Of a stretch of 64,000 nt of DNA, positions 8,424 through 17,957 are shown one piece after another; positions within the stretch are counted from its first letter, which is position 1, and each line of letters begins with the position of its first letter. The position numbers and the translations under genes were made by a program. Below the pieces are notes generated by a model, which saw only the letters and a list, made by a program, of their open reading frames with translations, ran no database searches and was not told where the DNA came from. Origin of the DNA: Candidatus Puniceispirillum sp. (GTDB taxonomy: Bacteria > Pseudomonadota > Alphaproteobacteria > Puniceispirillales > Puniceispirillaceae); contig JAOEUK010000010.1 in NCBI GenBank assembly GCA_028382965.1, positions 1 through 64,000 on the forward strand, written 5' to 3'.

Positions 8424-9184
8424 CCAAGCGGATTATAGCCTGCCTAGATGTTAAAGATGGGCGCGTTGTGAAGGGGATTCAGTTTCGCAACCATGTTGAT
8501 ATGGGCGATATCCTTACATTAAGCCAACGCTATGCTGATGAAGGCGTTGACGAGCTAGTGTTTTATGATATCACTGCCAGCAGTGATGGGCGTGTTGTCG
8601 ATAAGAGCTGGGTAAATCAGATTGCCCGTCGAATCAATGTCCCGTTTTGCGTTGCCGGTGGTATACGCAGCATTGAAGATGCTAAAGCCATTTTAAATGA
8701 TGGTGCTGACAAAATCTCAGTGAATTCTCCAGCCTTAGAGCGCCCAGAATTTATATCCGAACTCGCATCAGTGTTTGGCACGCAATGCGTTGTTGCCGGA
8801 ATTGATAGCTGGCGTGAAAATAATAAAATGCAGGTTTATCAATACACTGGTGATGAAACTAAAACAATAAAGTCAAAGCGCAATACAGTGGCTTGGGCGC
8901 AGGAAGTAACTCGGCTCGGGGCTGGTGAAATTGTACTTAATTGCATGAATAATGACGGGGTGCGCCAAGGCTATGACATTGAACAACTTCTCTCTGTACG
9001 TAAAGCAGTTACTGTGCCGGTAATTGCATCTGGTGGAGCCGGTGATTACACCCATTTTGTTGATTTATTTCGTCAAACTGATATTGACGGCGCGCTTGCT
9101 GCATCGGTGTTTCACAGTGGAAAAATTTCCATTCCGAATTTAAAAGCCTATCTTCAAGCAAAATCAATCGAGGTGCGAGTATAG
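8417..9184 (+). CDS. hisF: Imidazole glycerol phosphate synthase, cyclase subunit
   Basis: A TIM barrel of 255 residues that, together with HisH, forms IGP and AICAR. The N-terminus [16 protein letters not shown] carries the catalytic aspartate, [14 protein letters not shown] the second, and CVAGGIRS and IASGGAG are the phosphate sites. It starts inside the end of hisA and stops two bases before hisIE. Confidence 0.95.
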   Translation: MLTKRIIACLDVKDGRVVKGIQFRNHVDMGDILTLSQRYADEGVDELVFYDITASSDGRVVDKSWVNQIARRINVPFCVAGGIRSIEDAKAILNDGADKISVNSPALERPEFISELASVFGTQCVVAGIDSWRENNKMQVYQYTGDETKTIKSKRNTVAWAQEVTRLGAGEIVLNCMNNDGVRQGYDIEQLLSVRKAVTVPVIASGGAGDYTHFVDLFRQTDIDGALAASVFHSGKISIPNLKAYLQAKSIEVRV

Positions 9185-9186
9185 CC

Positions 9187-9798
9187 ATGTTAAAGATCAA
9201 CCTTAATCAAATTGCCTGGAAAAAGGGTGATGGCCTTGTTCCTGCAGTAATTCAAAATCCAGATAACAGCCAGGTATTAATGCTTGGCTACATGGATCGG
9301 GCTGCACTAGTCCAGACAATTGACAGCGGCAAAGTAACCTTTTTCAGCAGGTCAAAAAAATGTCTTTGGACAAAGGGAGAAACCTCTGGAAATTGGCTTG
9401 ATTATGTTAGTCTTGAAATTGATTGTGATTGCGATACGATTCTTATTCAGGCACGCCCACAAGGGCCTGTTTGCCATACTGGAATGGTTAGCTGTTTTAA
9501 TGACATCAGCCCAGACCGCACGCTGTTTCTTTCATACCTTACAAAATTAATCGGTGAGCGCCAGGTGGCTATGCCCTCAGGCAGCTACACAACAAGCCTG
9601 TTTAACGAAGGCAAGGCCCGCATTGCTCAAAAGGTTGGAGAAGAGGGGGTCGAACTTGCGATAGCCCGAATGAAGGATGATAAAACTGAAATAGCTAGTG
9701 AGGCAGCAGATTTATTGTTCCACATGATGATATTACTTCAGGATGCTGACTTGACAATAAACGACGCTATCCATGTGCTAGAAACAAGGCATAAATAG
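9187..9798 (+). CDS. hisIE: Bifunctional phosphoribosyl-AMP cyclohydrolase / phosphoribosyl-ATP pyrophosphatase
   Basis: The 203-residue protein fuses HisI (about 1-110) and HisE (about 115-203). HisI motifs are MLGYMDRAALV, FFSRSKKCLWTKGETSGN and DCDCDTILIQARPQGPVCHTG in pieces, with zinc-binding cysteines in DCDCD and PVCHTG. HisE shows KVGEEGVELAIA and ASEAADLLFHM. Such fusions are common in Gammaproteobacteria and Bacteroidetes, while alphaproteobacteria usually keep hisI and hisE apart. It is the last gene of the operon. Confidence 0.92.
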   Translation: MLKINLNQIAWKKGDGLVPAVIQNPDNSQVLMLGYMDRAALVQTIDSGKVTFFSRSKKCLWTKGETSGNWLDYVSLEIDCDCDTILIQARPQGPVCHTGMVSCFNDISPDRTLFLSYLTKLIGERQVAMPSGSYTTSLFNEGKARIAQKVGEEGVELAIARMKDDKTEIASEAADLLFHMMILLQDADLTINDAIHVLETRHK

Positions 9799-10270
9799 GA
9801 TTTATTGAACAAAAATGTTTGAGGTCGCCAATGTACATATCAAAATATTAAAGCGACGCCTTGAGTTGTTGTGTCTATGCAATCGAGTACAGGTCAAGTC
9901 TTTCAAAAAAAGTGCTGTAACCGGCTTAGTCGCTGCAAGCTCATCCAAAAAGAAAACAATACGTGTCGCAAAGATAGTTTTCTATTCAAATTCAACTTTT
10001 TCTGAGATAACCAGATACAAATAAATAGCAGTAAAAAAACTGCAATCAACTCCAAGCAGAAGGCTATAAATGATAATTTTTATTGTTTTATCAATTGCCT
10101 AAATATCTATCTTCTATAAAAGGCCCATTTTTAGAAGTAATTAATACACCAGCTAATAATCGTGTCCTAAAAGAAAAATAAAATCGCAGTTAACACTTCA
10201 CGCGAGCCAACATAAAAGGAGATCTTGAGCACGAGCTAGACTTGCTTTTTAAAATCATAAAGGAAGAAAG
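9799..10270. other. Intergenic stretch with no recognisable gene
   Basis: About 470 AT-rich bases lie between hisIE and tRNA-Asn. I see a weak GCAGT/ACTGC hairpin around 10026-10041 that might help end the histidine transcript. Short open frames here have no ribosome-binding site or recognisable sequence. It may be decayed coding DNA. Confidence 0.5.
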
Positions 10271-10345
10271 TGGCTCCCCGGGACGGATTCGAACCGCCGG
10301 CCAGACGATTAACAGTCGTCTGCTCTACCGCTGAGCTACCGGGGA
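10271..10345 (-). tRNA. tRNA-Asn (GUU)
   Basis: Reverse-strand cloverleaf of 75 nt with encoded CCA. The acceptor stem TCCCCGG pairs with CCGGGGA, the T-loop is GTTCGAATC, and the anticodon stem-loop AGACGACTGTTAATCGTCT shows anticodon GTT. Confidence 0.95.
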
Positions 10346-10467
10346 TTAATGCCTTGCAAAGGTTTATACAGAACAAAATGGCAGATGCAAGCCTGTTTTA
10401 AAGCAAATACGTCTTCATTATCCCAAAATAAAAATCTGAAGTAATTATAAAGAATTTTGTAACCAAG

Positions 10468-11529
10468 TTAGTTTTGTAACGCTACAAGTTCCTTAGCTAA
10501 ACGCATGATATCGTTTTTATCAAGCCGGTTTGCCTGAAGAGAGAGAATATCGACTAGGGGACGTGATGCCATTGACCTTGCGTAGGACGGGTCATAGTGC
10601 GTTTCCAGGATAACCTCAACAAAACCATTCCAATTTTCAGCAATAATTGCCTCGTACCACTTGTTAAAGACCTCTGCACTATAACGTCGGCGCAGACTAG
10701 ATAAGAGCTGCATTAAATTATCACTCTTTTCAATAATATGTCGATAATCACGCTGCAGAAAGGCAACACGAGCCTCAAAAGGAGCATTAATTGAAATCCG
10801 GCGTGCTTGGCGCATCGACGCCCATAATGCTGATGGGATATGGATTTGACCAATTTTATTGCTTTCAGATTCAATAAAAACTGGCCGTGTAATATCAAAT
10901 GCTTGTAAACAAGTATTAAGACGTGATTCAAAAAGACGTTGAGCAGGTTGCGGCGACCCCGGCTCCCCACCAAGAAGCGAACCGCGATGATTGGCCAACC
11001 TTTCCAAATCAAGAACCTGAGCACCCATGCCGGCAGCAGCCCGTAAAATATGGGTTTTGGCAGTGCCAGTTGGTCCGGATAATACAATTAATTGAAACTG
11101 CCAAGGTAGATAGTCAAGTCCGTCTAACACAGTCTTTCGATAGGCTTTATAGCCACCAGCAATAACTGTGCTGTGCCATCCAATATCACTGAAGATTTTG
11201 GCCATTGCACAACTACGTTTTCCACCACGCCAACAATATATAAGGGGCCGCCAATTTCGATCCTTTCCCACTAGCTTAGTCTGCAGGTGCTCGGCGATAT
11301 TCTGCGCAACCAAGGCTGCACCAGTCCGTTTTGCCTCAAATGGATTAATTTTTTTGTATATTGTACCAACCAAAGCGCGCTGCGCATCTTTTAGAACCGG
11401 TAAATTAATTGCATTCGGCATATGATCGTCCAAGAATTCCGACGGTGATCGCACATCAATAATACTGTCAAAGGTGGCATCTTTGACTAGGCTTAATTTC
11501 GGATCCATACGAGTGATCGGTGCAGACAT
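10468..11529 (-). CDS. mnmH: tRNA 2-selenouridine synthase
   Basis: SelU/YbbB replaces sulfur with selenium at wobble position 34 of tRNAs for Lys, Glu and Gln, using selenophosphate. The 353-residue protein has an N-terminal rhodanese domain with active-site Cys99 in YCWRGGKRS. A C-terminal P-loop domain follows, with GPTGTAKT at 152-159. Both are characteristic of the family, and the length is normal. It lies 17 bases downstream of selD on the same strand, so selenophosphate maker and user are cotranscribed. No selA, selB or tRNA-Sec was seen, which suggests selenium is used here for tRNA rather than selenocysteine. Confidence 0.93.
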   Translation of the reverse strand: MSAPITRMDPKLSLVKDATFDSIIDVRSPSEFLDDHMPNAINLPVLKDAQRALVGTIYKKINPFEAKRTGAALVAQNIAEHLQTKLVGKDRNWRPLIYCWRGGKRSCAMAKIFSDIGWHSTVIAGGYKAYRKTVLDGLDYLPWQFQLIVLSGPTGTAKTHILRAAAGMGAQVLDLERLANHRGSLLGGEPGSPQPAQRLFESRLNTCLQAFDITRPVFIESESNKIGQIHIPSALWASMRQARRISINAPFEARVAFLQRDYRHIIEKSDNLMQLLSSLRRRYSAEVFNKWYEAIIAENWNGFVEVILETHYDPSYARSMASRPLVDILSLQANRLDKNDIMRLAKELVALQN

Positions 11530-11546
11530 TAATTTTTTCTCACGTT

Positions 11547-13808
11547 CTATGATTCAATGATTTTGTCGCTTAATTGAACAGATTCGTTATTGAAATCAAG
11601 ATGGCCAATAATTGCAGCATTATGTCCATCACTTTTTAAAAGTTCTACAAGGTGCTCCGCATTCCTGCGCGTTAATACGCCCAGTAAGCCACCACTTGTT
11701 TGTGGGTCAAACAGGGCTTCAGCATGGGCCGTAAATTCTGTATTTTCACTGAGCCTTTGGCTATCAATGACAACTGCGTCACAATTCTGATTATGTAGGC
11801 TGGAACGAACTCCAGATGAAAACAGTTGTGCCGCTCCAGCTAACAATGGTAAATAGCGCAAATTTAGAACACAGCCTTTTGCCCCAACACGCCTACTTAG
11901 GTTCAATGCATGCCGGGCAAGACCAAATCCAGTAATATCAGTTGCTGCGATCACATTTGTGCTATCAAAGTGCTTCGCAGCAAGCCGATTAGACTTAGCC
12001 ATCTGTAAAATAGCAGATTCAACCCACTTCGCCTTGGCAATCAGTTGCATATTAGCTGACATAATAACACCAGTGCCAATTGGTTTTGTTATAACAAGAA
12101 AAGCATCACCAGGCCTAGCCATGGCAGGCTTATCATTTTTTGCGTAACCTGTTACCGAAAATCCTACTGATAAAGTGCCCCCCTCACTGGTATGTCCGCC
12201 ATTTAACTTTACCCCTGACTCACTTAAGGCCAGAAGGCCTCCTGCAAGAATTTGGGTTAACTGATTTGTCTGTATTGACAGACTAGCTTCAGGCAAGTTG
12301 ATTATTGCTAGTGCCGAAGTTGGTTTTGCCATCACTGCATATAAATCGCTTAGTGCATGAAATGCTGCAATACGGCCCAACAAAAAAGGATCAGAAACAA
12401 TTTCAGATAAGACATCTACAGACTGTACAAGATTGTGGCCATGCGGCGGTCCAACCATTACTGCAGCATCAGTTTCAATGCCAATATCAGGAAGAAATAC
12501 TGGATCAGCGCCGGCCAAACGGGCAATGTTTGTTGCATCCTCTAGAGCAGACTCCAGTACCTTGTGCCCTGTCTTAGCTGCACAGCCAAGGCATCGCATC
12601 GCCGCAAAAGCCGGATCACTTCTATGTAAATCAGTTGGCAAAAAAATACCTTGGAATGCAACTGGAGCAGGAACTGTTGGCATTAATAGATTCTGATATT
12701 TTTCCATAAATCGTCGATCAATCCAGTATTTTAATTTCAGAAAAATTTTTGCCTTAAAACCGAAGTGTCCCCAGGAAGCGATTGCACTCCCATCTGATGT
12801 CCCTATAATAGCTAAGTAACGCTTTTGCGCGCTCCAACCCACTAAACGTTTTCCAAATAGTTTTTTACGTAAATTTTTTGACAAAACTGCCCCTGCACGA
12901 ACGGCAAAGACGCCAGCTTTTGGGCGCGGGTTGTTAATTACTGTTGCAATATCACCAGCAGCAAAAATATGGGGGTGGCTTGTAGACTGTAAAGTTGGAT
13001 GAACCTCAATAAACCCATTCTTATCAAGTTCAAGCGCGGATGACTTTAACCATTCTGGGGGCCTAACAGCAGATACTAAAAAACAAGTTTCATAGTTTGC
13101 CGTCTCCTCATTGTCAAAATATAAAGTTCCCTTATCAATTTTTTTAACAGCACGTTTTAGTTGAATTTTTATACCAGCATCGTGGAGAGCCTTCAGCATT
13201 AAATGGCTAGCTTTCGATGACATTTGTGACATCAATGTACTAGTCCGACTATAAAGAGTGATTTGTGGAGCCACACCATGGTAATGCCAGCGTTTATTTA
13301 GGGCTAAAACTAGCTCACATCCTGCTGCACCCCCTCCAATTACAGCAATTTTTTTAGGCAATCCTGATTCTAATAAGGAATGAAACAGAGCCTGAAAATT
13401 GGAAATTGGTTTTACTGGAATTACATTTTCTTTAGCACCGGTGATTGCGCTCAAATCAGGCTGCCCACCAATGTTAATTGACAAAAGATCAAAGTGGAGT
13501 GGCGGCCGATTATTAAAAAACAACTTATGCCTATCTGCATCAATCCCTGTGCAAGTCGAAACAACAAGCCGGGCACCAGCAAACTGGGCGAGGTGAGCAA
13601 GATCAATATGAATTTCATCATCATTCCACTTTCCCTCTACATATCCTGGAAGCATTCCAGAATAGGGAGTGAGATAATCAGAAGTGACAATCGTTAAACG
13701 TAGGCCTGGAACAGGAAACATCGCGAAGTTCTTGATGGCAGAGACTTGTGCATGTCCACCACCTAGAAAAACCAGTTCTCCTAAAGTAGGTGTGCTAGGT
13801 TTTTTCAT
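11547..13808 (-). CDS. selD: NDH-2-like FAD oxidoreductase fused to selenide, water dikinase
   Basis: This 753-residue fusion has an N-terminal pyridine-nucleotide disulfide oxidoreductase fold (about 1-375), with FAD and NAD(P) Rossmann motifs FLGGGHAQ and AVIGGGAAGCEL and the second FAD motif FAAGDIA. The C-terminal part (about 395-753) is selenophosphate synthetase. The motif CLGCAAKTG aligns Cys409 and Lys412 with Escherichia coli SelD Cys17 and Lys20; later motifs are GGHTSEGGTLSVG and DITGFGL. SelD makes selenophosphate from selenide and ATP. The oxidoreductase may keep selenium reduced or deliver it, which is inference. Such fusions are known in several bacterial groups. It lies just upstream of mnmH. 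Confidence 0.9.
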   Translation of the reverse strand: MKKPSTPTLGELVFLGGGHAQVSAIKNFAMFPVPGLRLTIVTSDYLTPYSGMLPGYVEGKWNDDEIHIDLAHLAQFAGARLVVSTCTGIDADRHKLFFNNRPPLHFDLLSINIGGQPDLSAITGAKENVIPVKPISNFQALFHSLLESGLPKKIAVIGGGAAGCELVLALNKRWHYHGVAPQITLYSRTSTLMSQMSSKASHLMLKALHDAGIKIQLKRAVKKIDKGTLYFDNEETANYETCFLVSAVRPPEWLKSSALELDKNGFIEVHPTLQSTSHPHIFAAGDIATVINNPRPKAGVFAVRAGAVLSKNLRKKLFGKRLVGWSAQKRYLAIIGTSDGSAIASWGHFGFKAKIFLKLKYWIDRRFMEKYQNLLMPTVPAPVAFQGIFLPTDLHRSDPAFAAMRCLGCAAKTGHKVLESALEDATNIARLAGADPVFLPDIGIETDAAVMVGPPHGHNLVQSVDVLSEIVSDPFLLGRIAAFHALSDLYAVMAKPTSALAIINLPEASLSIQTNQLTQILAGGLLALSESGVKLNGGHTSEGGTLSVGFSVTGYAKNDKPAMARPGDAFLVITKPIGTGVIMSANMQLIAKAKWVESAILQMAKSNRLAAKHFDSTNVIAATDITGFGLARHALNLSRRVGAKGCVLNLRYLPLLAGAAQLFSSGVRSSLHNQNCDAVVIDSQRLSENTEFTAHAEALFDPQTSGGLLGVLTRRNAEHLVELLKSDGHNAAIIGHLDFNNESVQLSDKIIES

Positions 13809-13852
13809 AAATAAATCCGAATTTTAGAAGGCCTAAAAGTTTTTTTCTGCCA

Positions 13853-14356
13853 TCAGATTTCATAATAACCAAGCTTTCCCTTGTAAAAAGCTGCAGCTTT
13901 CCCGTCAGTTTGCTCAATTGACATAACTTCACCAACAAAAATAGTATGATCTCCACCATCATATTCAGCCCAAGGCTTGCACTCTAGGCTTGCAAGAGCA
14001 TTGCTAAGAATAGGCTGCCCAAAAGGACCAAAATACCAATCACAATCCGCAAAGCGATCATTTTCTGCAGCCGCAAATTTTTGACACAAAGCCAACTGCC
14101 TAGCAGACATGATATTTACCGCAAACCCCCCAGCTTCGCTAAATAGCGGCAGCTTGTCGTTCCTCTTGTCAAGTGACCATAAAATTAATGGTGGAGAAAG
14201 TGATACAGAATTAAATGAATTTACGGTCAATCCATATGGTGTTTTGTTGGAGCCAGCCACAGTGACGATTGTCACGCCAGTCAAATAACACCCCATAGCA
14301 TCACGTAATTCTGCAATTGAAACGGGTTGATTAGGAAAATTACTGGTGTTTGTCAT
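13853..14356 (-). CDS. Flavin reductase family protein (FMN-binding split barrel)
   Basis: A 167-residue flavin reductase-like domain: MGCYLTGVTIVTV, GLTVNSFNSVSLSPPLI and FAVNIMSARQ are the usual FMN-binding landmarks of reductases that feed reduced flavin to two-component monooxygenases. No monooxygenase is nearby, so the partner is unknown. The ATG at 14356 is preferred over a TTG four codons upstream because TGAGG precedes it. It ends 44 bases before selD and may share its transcript. Confidence 0.8.
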   Translation of the reverse strand: MTNTSNFPNQPVSIAELRDAMGCYLTGVTIVTVAGSNKTPYGLTVNSFNSVSLSPPLILWSLDKRNDKLPLFSEAGGFAVNIMSARQLALCQKFAAAENDRFADCDWYFGPFGQPILSNALASLECKPWAEYDGGDHTIFVGEVMSIEQTDGKAAAFYKGKLGYYEI

Positions 14357-14458
14357 TAAAAACCTCAAAAAGAGACAATTTCCAAATACTTGTCATTATT
14401 GTATCCGGGCAAAAAAAAAATCTATAACAGGTTTAGCATGGGTACCCTTAGACAGTCA

Positions 14459-15373
14459 TCATTCCTTGAAAAAGATTCTTAAAGCCTTCCTTAAGTGACA
14501 TTCTGAAACCAACTCAGCAAGCACAATTGAAAGAAAAATTAGACTACAACCAATAATCGCGATAGTAATCAGAACCTCATTTAGCAACCACCAACCAAAA
14601 AATGCGGCAAACACTGACTCAAGCGATAGAATTAATGCAGCTGTGGCAGCAGTAGTGTGTCGTTGCGCCACGAGTTGCAGTGTATATCCAAGGCCAATAG
14701 CCACAATGCCACCAAAGGCGAGCTGCGGCAGCATTGGCAAAAAATCTGATGCTGCTGGGCTTTCCAATGGCACCATGATCACTCCAGCGATAACTGCAGT
14801 AATAATCGATTGCAAAACTGACAATTGGAATGGCGCGTTAATCTCACGTATCACTGTTTGAATAAGCAAAATATGACCAGCCCAAAAGAATGCGCCACCA
14901 ACGATCAACAAATCGCCGAATTGGGCTGAAAGGTTCGATGATCCGGAAAGGAGGTAACTACCAAGCAGTGAAACAACAACTGCAGGCCAAATATTTAGCG
15001 GAATATGACGGCTAAAAAAAAGTGCTGCAATCAGCGGAACCAAAGGCACATACAGTGCTGTTAAGAAAGCAGCATTTGCTATATTTGTATAAATGAGCGC
15101 TGTTTGTTGAAGACCAATTCCACCAAACATAAATACACCAAGCCCTAAAGCGCCCCAACGCAGCCTTTTATTTTGTATCATTGTATTTAGAAGATTAACT
15201 TTTGTTGCTTCATAGATTGCCAAGGGTAAAAGTACAAAGGTGCCTATCATGTAGCGACCGAAAGTAAAACCCATTGGGCCAATGGTTTCCATGCCAGTCT
15301 TCTGAGCTATAAATGTAGCCCCCCAAAAAAGGGCTGTGCAGCACATTAGTAAATTTGCCATCCCTCGCGACAT
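14459..15373 (-). CDS. DMT-superfamily permease (EamA type)
   Basis: A 304-residue inner-membrane protein with about ten hydrophobic segments arranged as two EamA repeats. The first repeat opens with MCCTALFWGATFIAQK and the second with GDLLIVGGAFFWAGHILL. GFTFGRYMIG and ALILSLESVFAAFFGWW are typical of drug/metabolite transporters. The substrate cannot be predicted. It is the first gene of a possible run leading into the flavin reductase and selD. Confidence 0.82.
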   Translation of the reverse strand: MSRGMANLLMCCTALFWGATFIAQKTGMETIGPMGFTFGRYMIGTFVLLPLAIYEATKVNLLNTMIQNKRLRWGALGLGVFMFGGIGLQQTALIYTNIANAAFLTALYVPLVPLIAALFFSRHIPLNIWPAVVVSLLGSYLLSGSSNLSAQFGDLLIVGGAFFWAGHILLIQTVIREINAPFQLSVLQSIITAVIAGVIMVPLESPAASDFLPMLPQLAFGGIVAIGLGYTLQLVAQRHTTAATAALILSLESVFAAFFGWWLLNEVLITIAIIGCSLIFLSIVLAELVSECHLRKALRIFFKE

Positions 15374-15511
15374 TTCAACTTTAACCCTTTAAAATTACAT
15401 TTTCTAAAAACAACAATATTTGGTCTTGATAGACCGATCAGAACCAGTGCCCATGAAGGCGTTCAAAATATCACCAAGGGCGAAAAAAAACTCAACTGAT
15501 GACATGAAGTA

Positions 15512-15585
15512 TGGAGGCCCGGACCGGAATTGAACCGATGTACACGGTTTTGCAAACCGCTGCATAACCACTCTGCCACCGGGCC
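15512..15585 (-). tRNA. tRNA-Cys (GCA)
   Basis: Reverse-strand cloverleaf of 74 nt with encoded CCA. The acceptor GGCCCGG pairs with CCGGGCC, the T-loop is TTCAATT, and the anticodon loop TTGCAAA within GCGGTTTGCAAAACCGT gives GCA. Confidence 0.95.
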
Positions 15586-15894
15586 CAAAGAAGCTTAATT
15601 CCGGTGATATACGATGATTTAAGTAAGGTCAACGATGTAAACCGGTGATTTAAAACAATTCTGACATAAATTATACAGATACATTTAAAAGTTGATTAAC
15701 ATTGATAAACATAAAAAAATTATAAAAATTTCAAATCTCATTGAATAACATCAGTCAAATAACATTGAAAAAATGTCAGCTTGTATAGGGGTAGAACTCA
15801 ACGTATAACAAAGCACTAAATATCGGTACTGTTTTGGTTTTTCAAATGCAAATAATACTTAATTTATTCTAACGAATTTACATGAGATCCAACA
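15586..15894. other. AT-rich intergenic region
   Basis: About 300 bases between tRNA-Cys and the PCMT-like gene, which diverge. It must contain promoters for both, but I could not single out a convincing pair of boxes. No ORF or strong hairpin was seen. Confidence 0.5.
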
Positions 15895-16560
15895 ATGAAC
15901 GAACTCCAGTTTGAAACTGCCCGTAAAATGATGGTCGATTGTCAAATACGACCATCAAAAGTCACGAATCAAAAGGTACTTGACGCTTTTTTATTGGTGC
16001 CACGCGAAGCATTTGTTGGAAAACACCAAAGAACAATTGCCTATATTGATGAAGACTTACCTTTGCCGGGTGGCCGCAACTTAATGGAGCCTATGGTTTT
16101 TGCACGCTTGGTCCAAGCATTAGAGGTGCAGGTTGGTGACAGTGTTCTTGTTGTTGGGGCAGCCAGTGGGTACGGCAGTGCAATTATGTCTCATTTGGCC
16201 GGTTCGGTTATAGCAGTTGAAACACGGACTCAGCTTGTAGAAAAAGCTCAAGAAATACTTGTTGCACATGGCATTGATAATACCGCGGTTATTAAGTCTC
16301 GACTTGTCGATGGCTATGCAGAAGAAGCTCCCTATGATCGGATTCTTGTTGAAGGAAGCGTTGAGACTATGCCCGCTACGCTACTTGAGCAGTTAACTAC
16401 AAAGGGCAAATTAGCAGCAATTTACAGGCCTCACGCAGCTCCAATTGGCACTGCATGCATTTGGACACGATCTGGAAAAAGTTTTGTCCGTAAATCACTT
16501 TTTGACGCATGTGTCCCGAATCTTGATGATTTTAACAAAAAATTAGAGTTTATCTTTTAA
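15895..16560 (+). CDS. PCMT-like methyltransferase paralog upstream of tolC
   Basis: A 221-residue Rossmann methyltransferase related to protein-L-isoaspartate O-methyltransferase. The SAM motif is altered (VLVVGAASGYGSAIMS instead of LEIGCGSGYQ), and the N-terminal QIRPSKVTNQKVLDAFLLVPRE replaces the usual PCMT opening. A separate canonical pcm lies at 34819. In alphaproteobacteria this paralog is regularly found directly before tolC, so it may act on the envelope or on TolC-related proteins rather than in general protein repair. That role is inferred from synteny only. Confidence 0.8.
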   Translation: MNELQFETARKMMVDCQIRPSKVTNQKVLDAFLLVPREAFVGKHQRTIAYIDEDLPLPGGRNLMEPMVFARLVQALEVQVGDSVLVVGAASGYGSAIMSHLAGSVIAVETRTQLVEKAQEILVAHGIDNTAVIKSRLVDGYAEEAPYDRILVEGSVETMPATLLEQLTTKGKLAAIYRPHAAPIGTACIWTRSGKSFVRKSLFDACVPNLDDFNKKLEFIF

Positions 16561-16577
16561 AGAATGGTCATACTTTT

Positions 16578-17957
16578 ATGCCAATAGTTAACATTCGTTT
16601 TACAGTTTTTTTTACAGTTTTATCAGGGTTTTTATTGCACTTTAGCACACCATCAATGGCAACATCTTTGAACGAGGTCATTCGTAATAGTCTCGCGAAC
16701 TCAATAACATTAGCTGCAGCTAGACAAAATTGGATAGCCACCCGTGAATCGATTGGCAGCAGTACATTAACTAGCGATTTATCTGCAAGGCTGACCTCAA
16801 CAGGTTCGCTAGGTCAAAGTGACAATAAAGGTGGTAGTGGATTTAAAAAGACACAGTCATTCACCACGGGAGTAACGCTGTCAAAAAATCTTTATGATGG
16901 AGGGCAAACCAATGAAACCACTCGCTTGGGCCAAATCAAGCTTCAGGCTTCATCAGCAAACTACGCAAAGGTAGAACAGTTAGTTATCCTGACTACCATC
17001 GAATCTTACCTTGATGTTTTGCAGGCAAGCCGTACAATCAAAATTCTTGAAAAAAACCGAACTCGCCTTGAAGCTCACGTAAATGCAACAAGGATCAGGG
17101 TCAAAGCTGGTGCTGTTACGCCGACCCGATTAGCAGAGGCAAAAGCAAGACATGCACGCGCTCAATCCGACGTGATTATAGCTAAAACCAGATTAGCCAA
17201 CGGCGAAGATAGTTTTCAGTCACTTACCAAAACAAATATTACTAGCTTTGTTATGCTTGAATCAAGTGGATTGTTGCCAATAGACATATCAGACGCTGAA
17301 ATAATGGCTCAAACCAGGCATCCCGACATGTTATCGGCAGTTGCTGGCGAACGAGCTGCCAATCAATCGTTTAAAACATTTAAGGCATCCGTAAAACCAA
17401 CGCTAACTTTTAATATTTTAGCGAATACAAAGCATACAAATGGTTCATCCTTAGACAAGAATGAAGTGGCAGCTCAGCTAGTTTTTTCTTCGCCGTTAAT
17501 ATCAACAAACGCAACCAGATCAACAGCTCGCAGTATAGCTGCTAGTTATCAAGAAGCTAAATTAAACCGCGCAGAAATAAAAAGAAAGATTAGTGTTACT
17601 GCTCGCGGTGCTTTCCGAAATTGGAAAACAACTAAAATTCGTTTAAATGCAGTTTTAAGCGAGGTTGAAGCATTTCGCCTTGTAGCAAAGGGCATTGCTA
17701 ATGAAGCGCAGCTTGGTCAGAAAACAACGCTCGACCTCCTTGATGCTGAAAAAGATGTAAATGATGCTGAACTCAACCTTGTTACTGCCGAACACAATCA
17801 AGTATTAGCCGCATTTAAATTAAAAGAAGCGATTGGTGATTTGACGGCTGAAAGTTTTGGGCTTGAAAACATTACTGGTAAGCTTGTTGGTCTACCCTCG
17901 CCAGAAGATCCATTCCACAACACTTTTCCCTTTCGTCGCCAGGTTACAGCAGACTAA
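16578..17957 (+). CDS. tolC: TolC-family outer-membrane efflux protein
   Basis: The 459-residue protein has a signal peptide (about 1-28, ending STPSMATS) and two repeats of long amphipathic helices and beta strands typical of TolC trimers. FTTGVTLSKNLYDGGQTNE and GQKTTLDLLDAEKDVNDAE are conserved landmarks. TolC forms the outer-membrane channel for type I secretion and for tripartite efflux pumps such as the RND pump at the end of this window. It starts 17 bases after the PCMT-like gene, probably in one operon. Confidence 0.9.
   Translation: MPIVNIRFTVFFTVLSGFLLHFSTPSMATSLNEVIRNSLANSITLAAARQNWIATRESIGSSTLTSDLSARLTSTGSLGQSDNKGGSGFKKTQSFTTGVTLSKNLYDGGQTNETTRLGQIKLQASSANYAKVEQLVILTTIESYLDVLQASRTIKILEKNRTRLEAHVNATRIRVKAGAVTPTRLAEAKARHARAQSDVIIAKTRLANGEDSFQSLTKTNITSFVMLESSGLLPIDISDAEIMAQTRHPDMLSAVAGERAANQSFKTFKASVKPTLTFNILANTKHTNGSSLDKNEVAAQLVFSSPLISTNATRSTARSIAASYQEAKLNRAEIKRKISVTARGAFRNWKTTKIRLNAVLSEVEAFRLVAKGIANEAQLGQKTTLDLLDAEKDVNDAELNLVTAEHNQVLAAFKLKEAIGDLTAESFGLENITGKLVGLPSPEDPFHNTFPFRRQVTAD

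Noticed and set aside
9815-10024. 69-codon open frame after hisIE
   Set aside because: No ribosome-binding site, odd composition, no recognisable family; likely chance in the intergenic gap.
15895-16560. Calling this gene pcm
   Set aside because: Its SAM motif and N-terminus differ from true isoaspartyl methyltransferases, and a canonical pcm is present at 34819.
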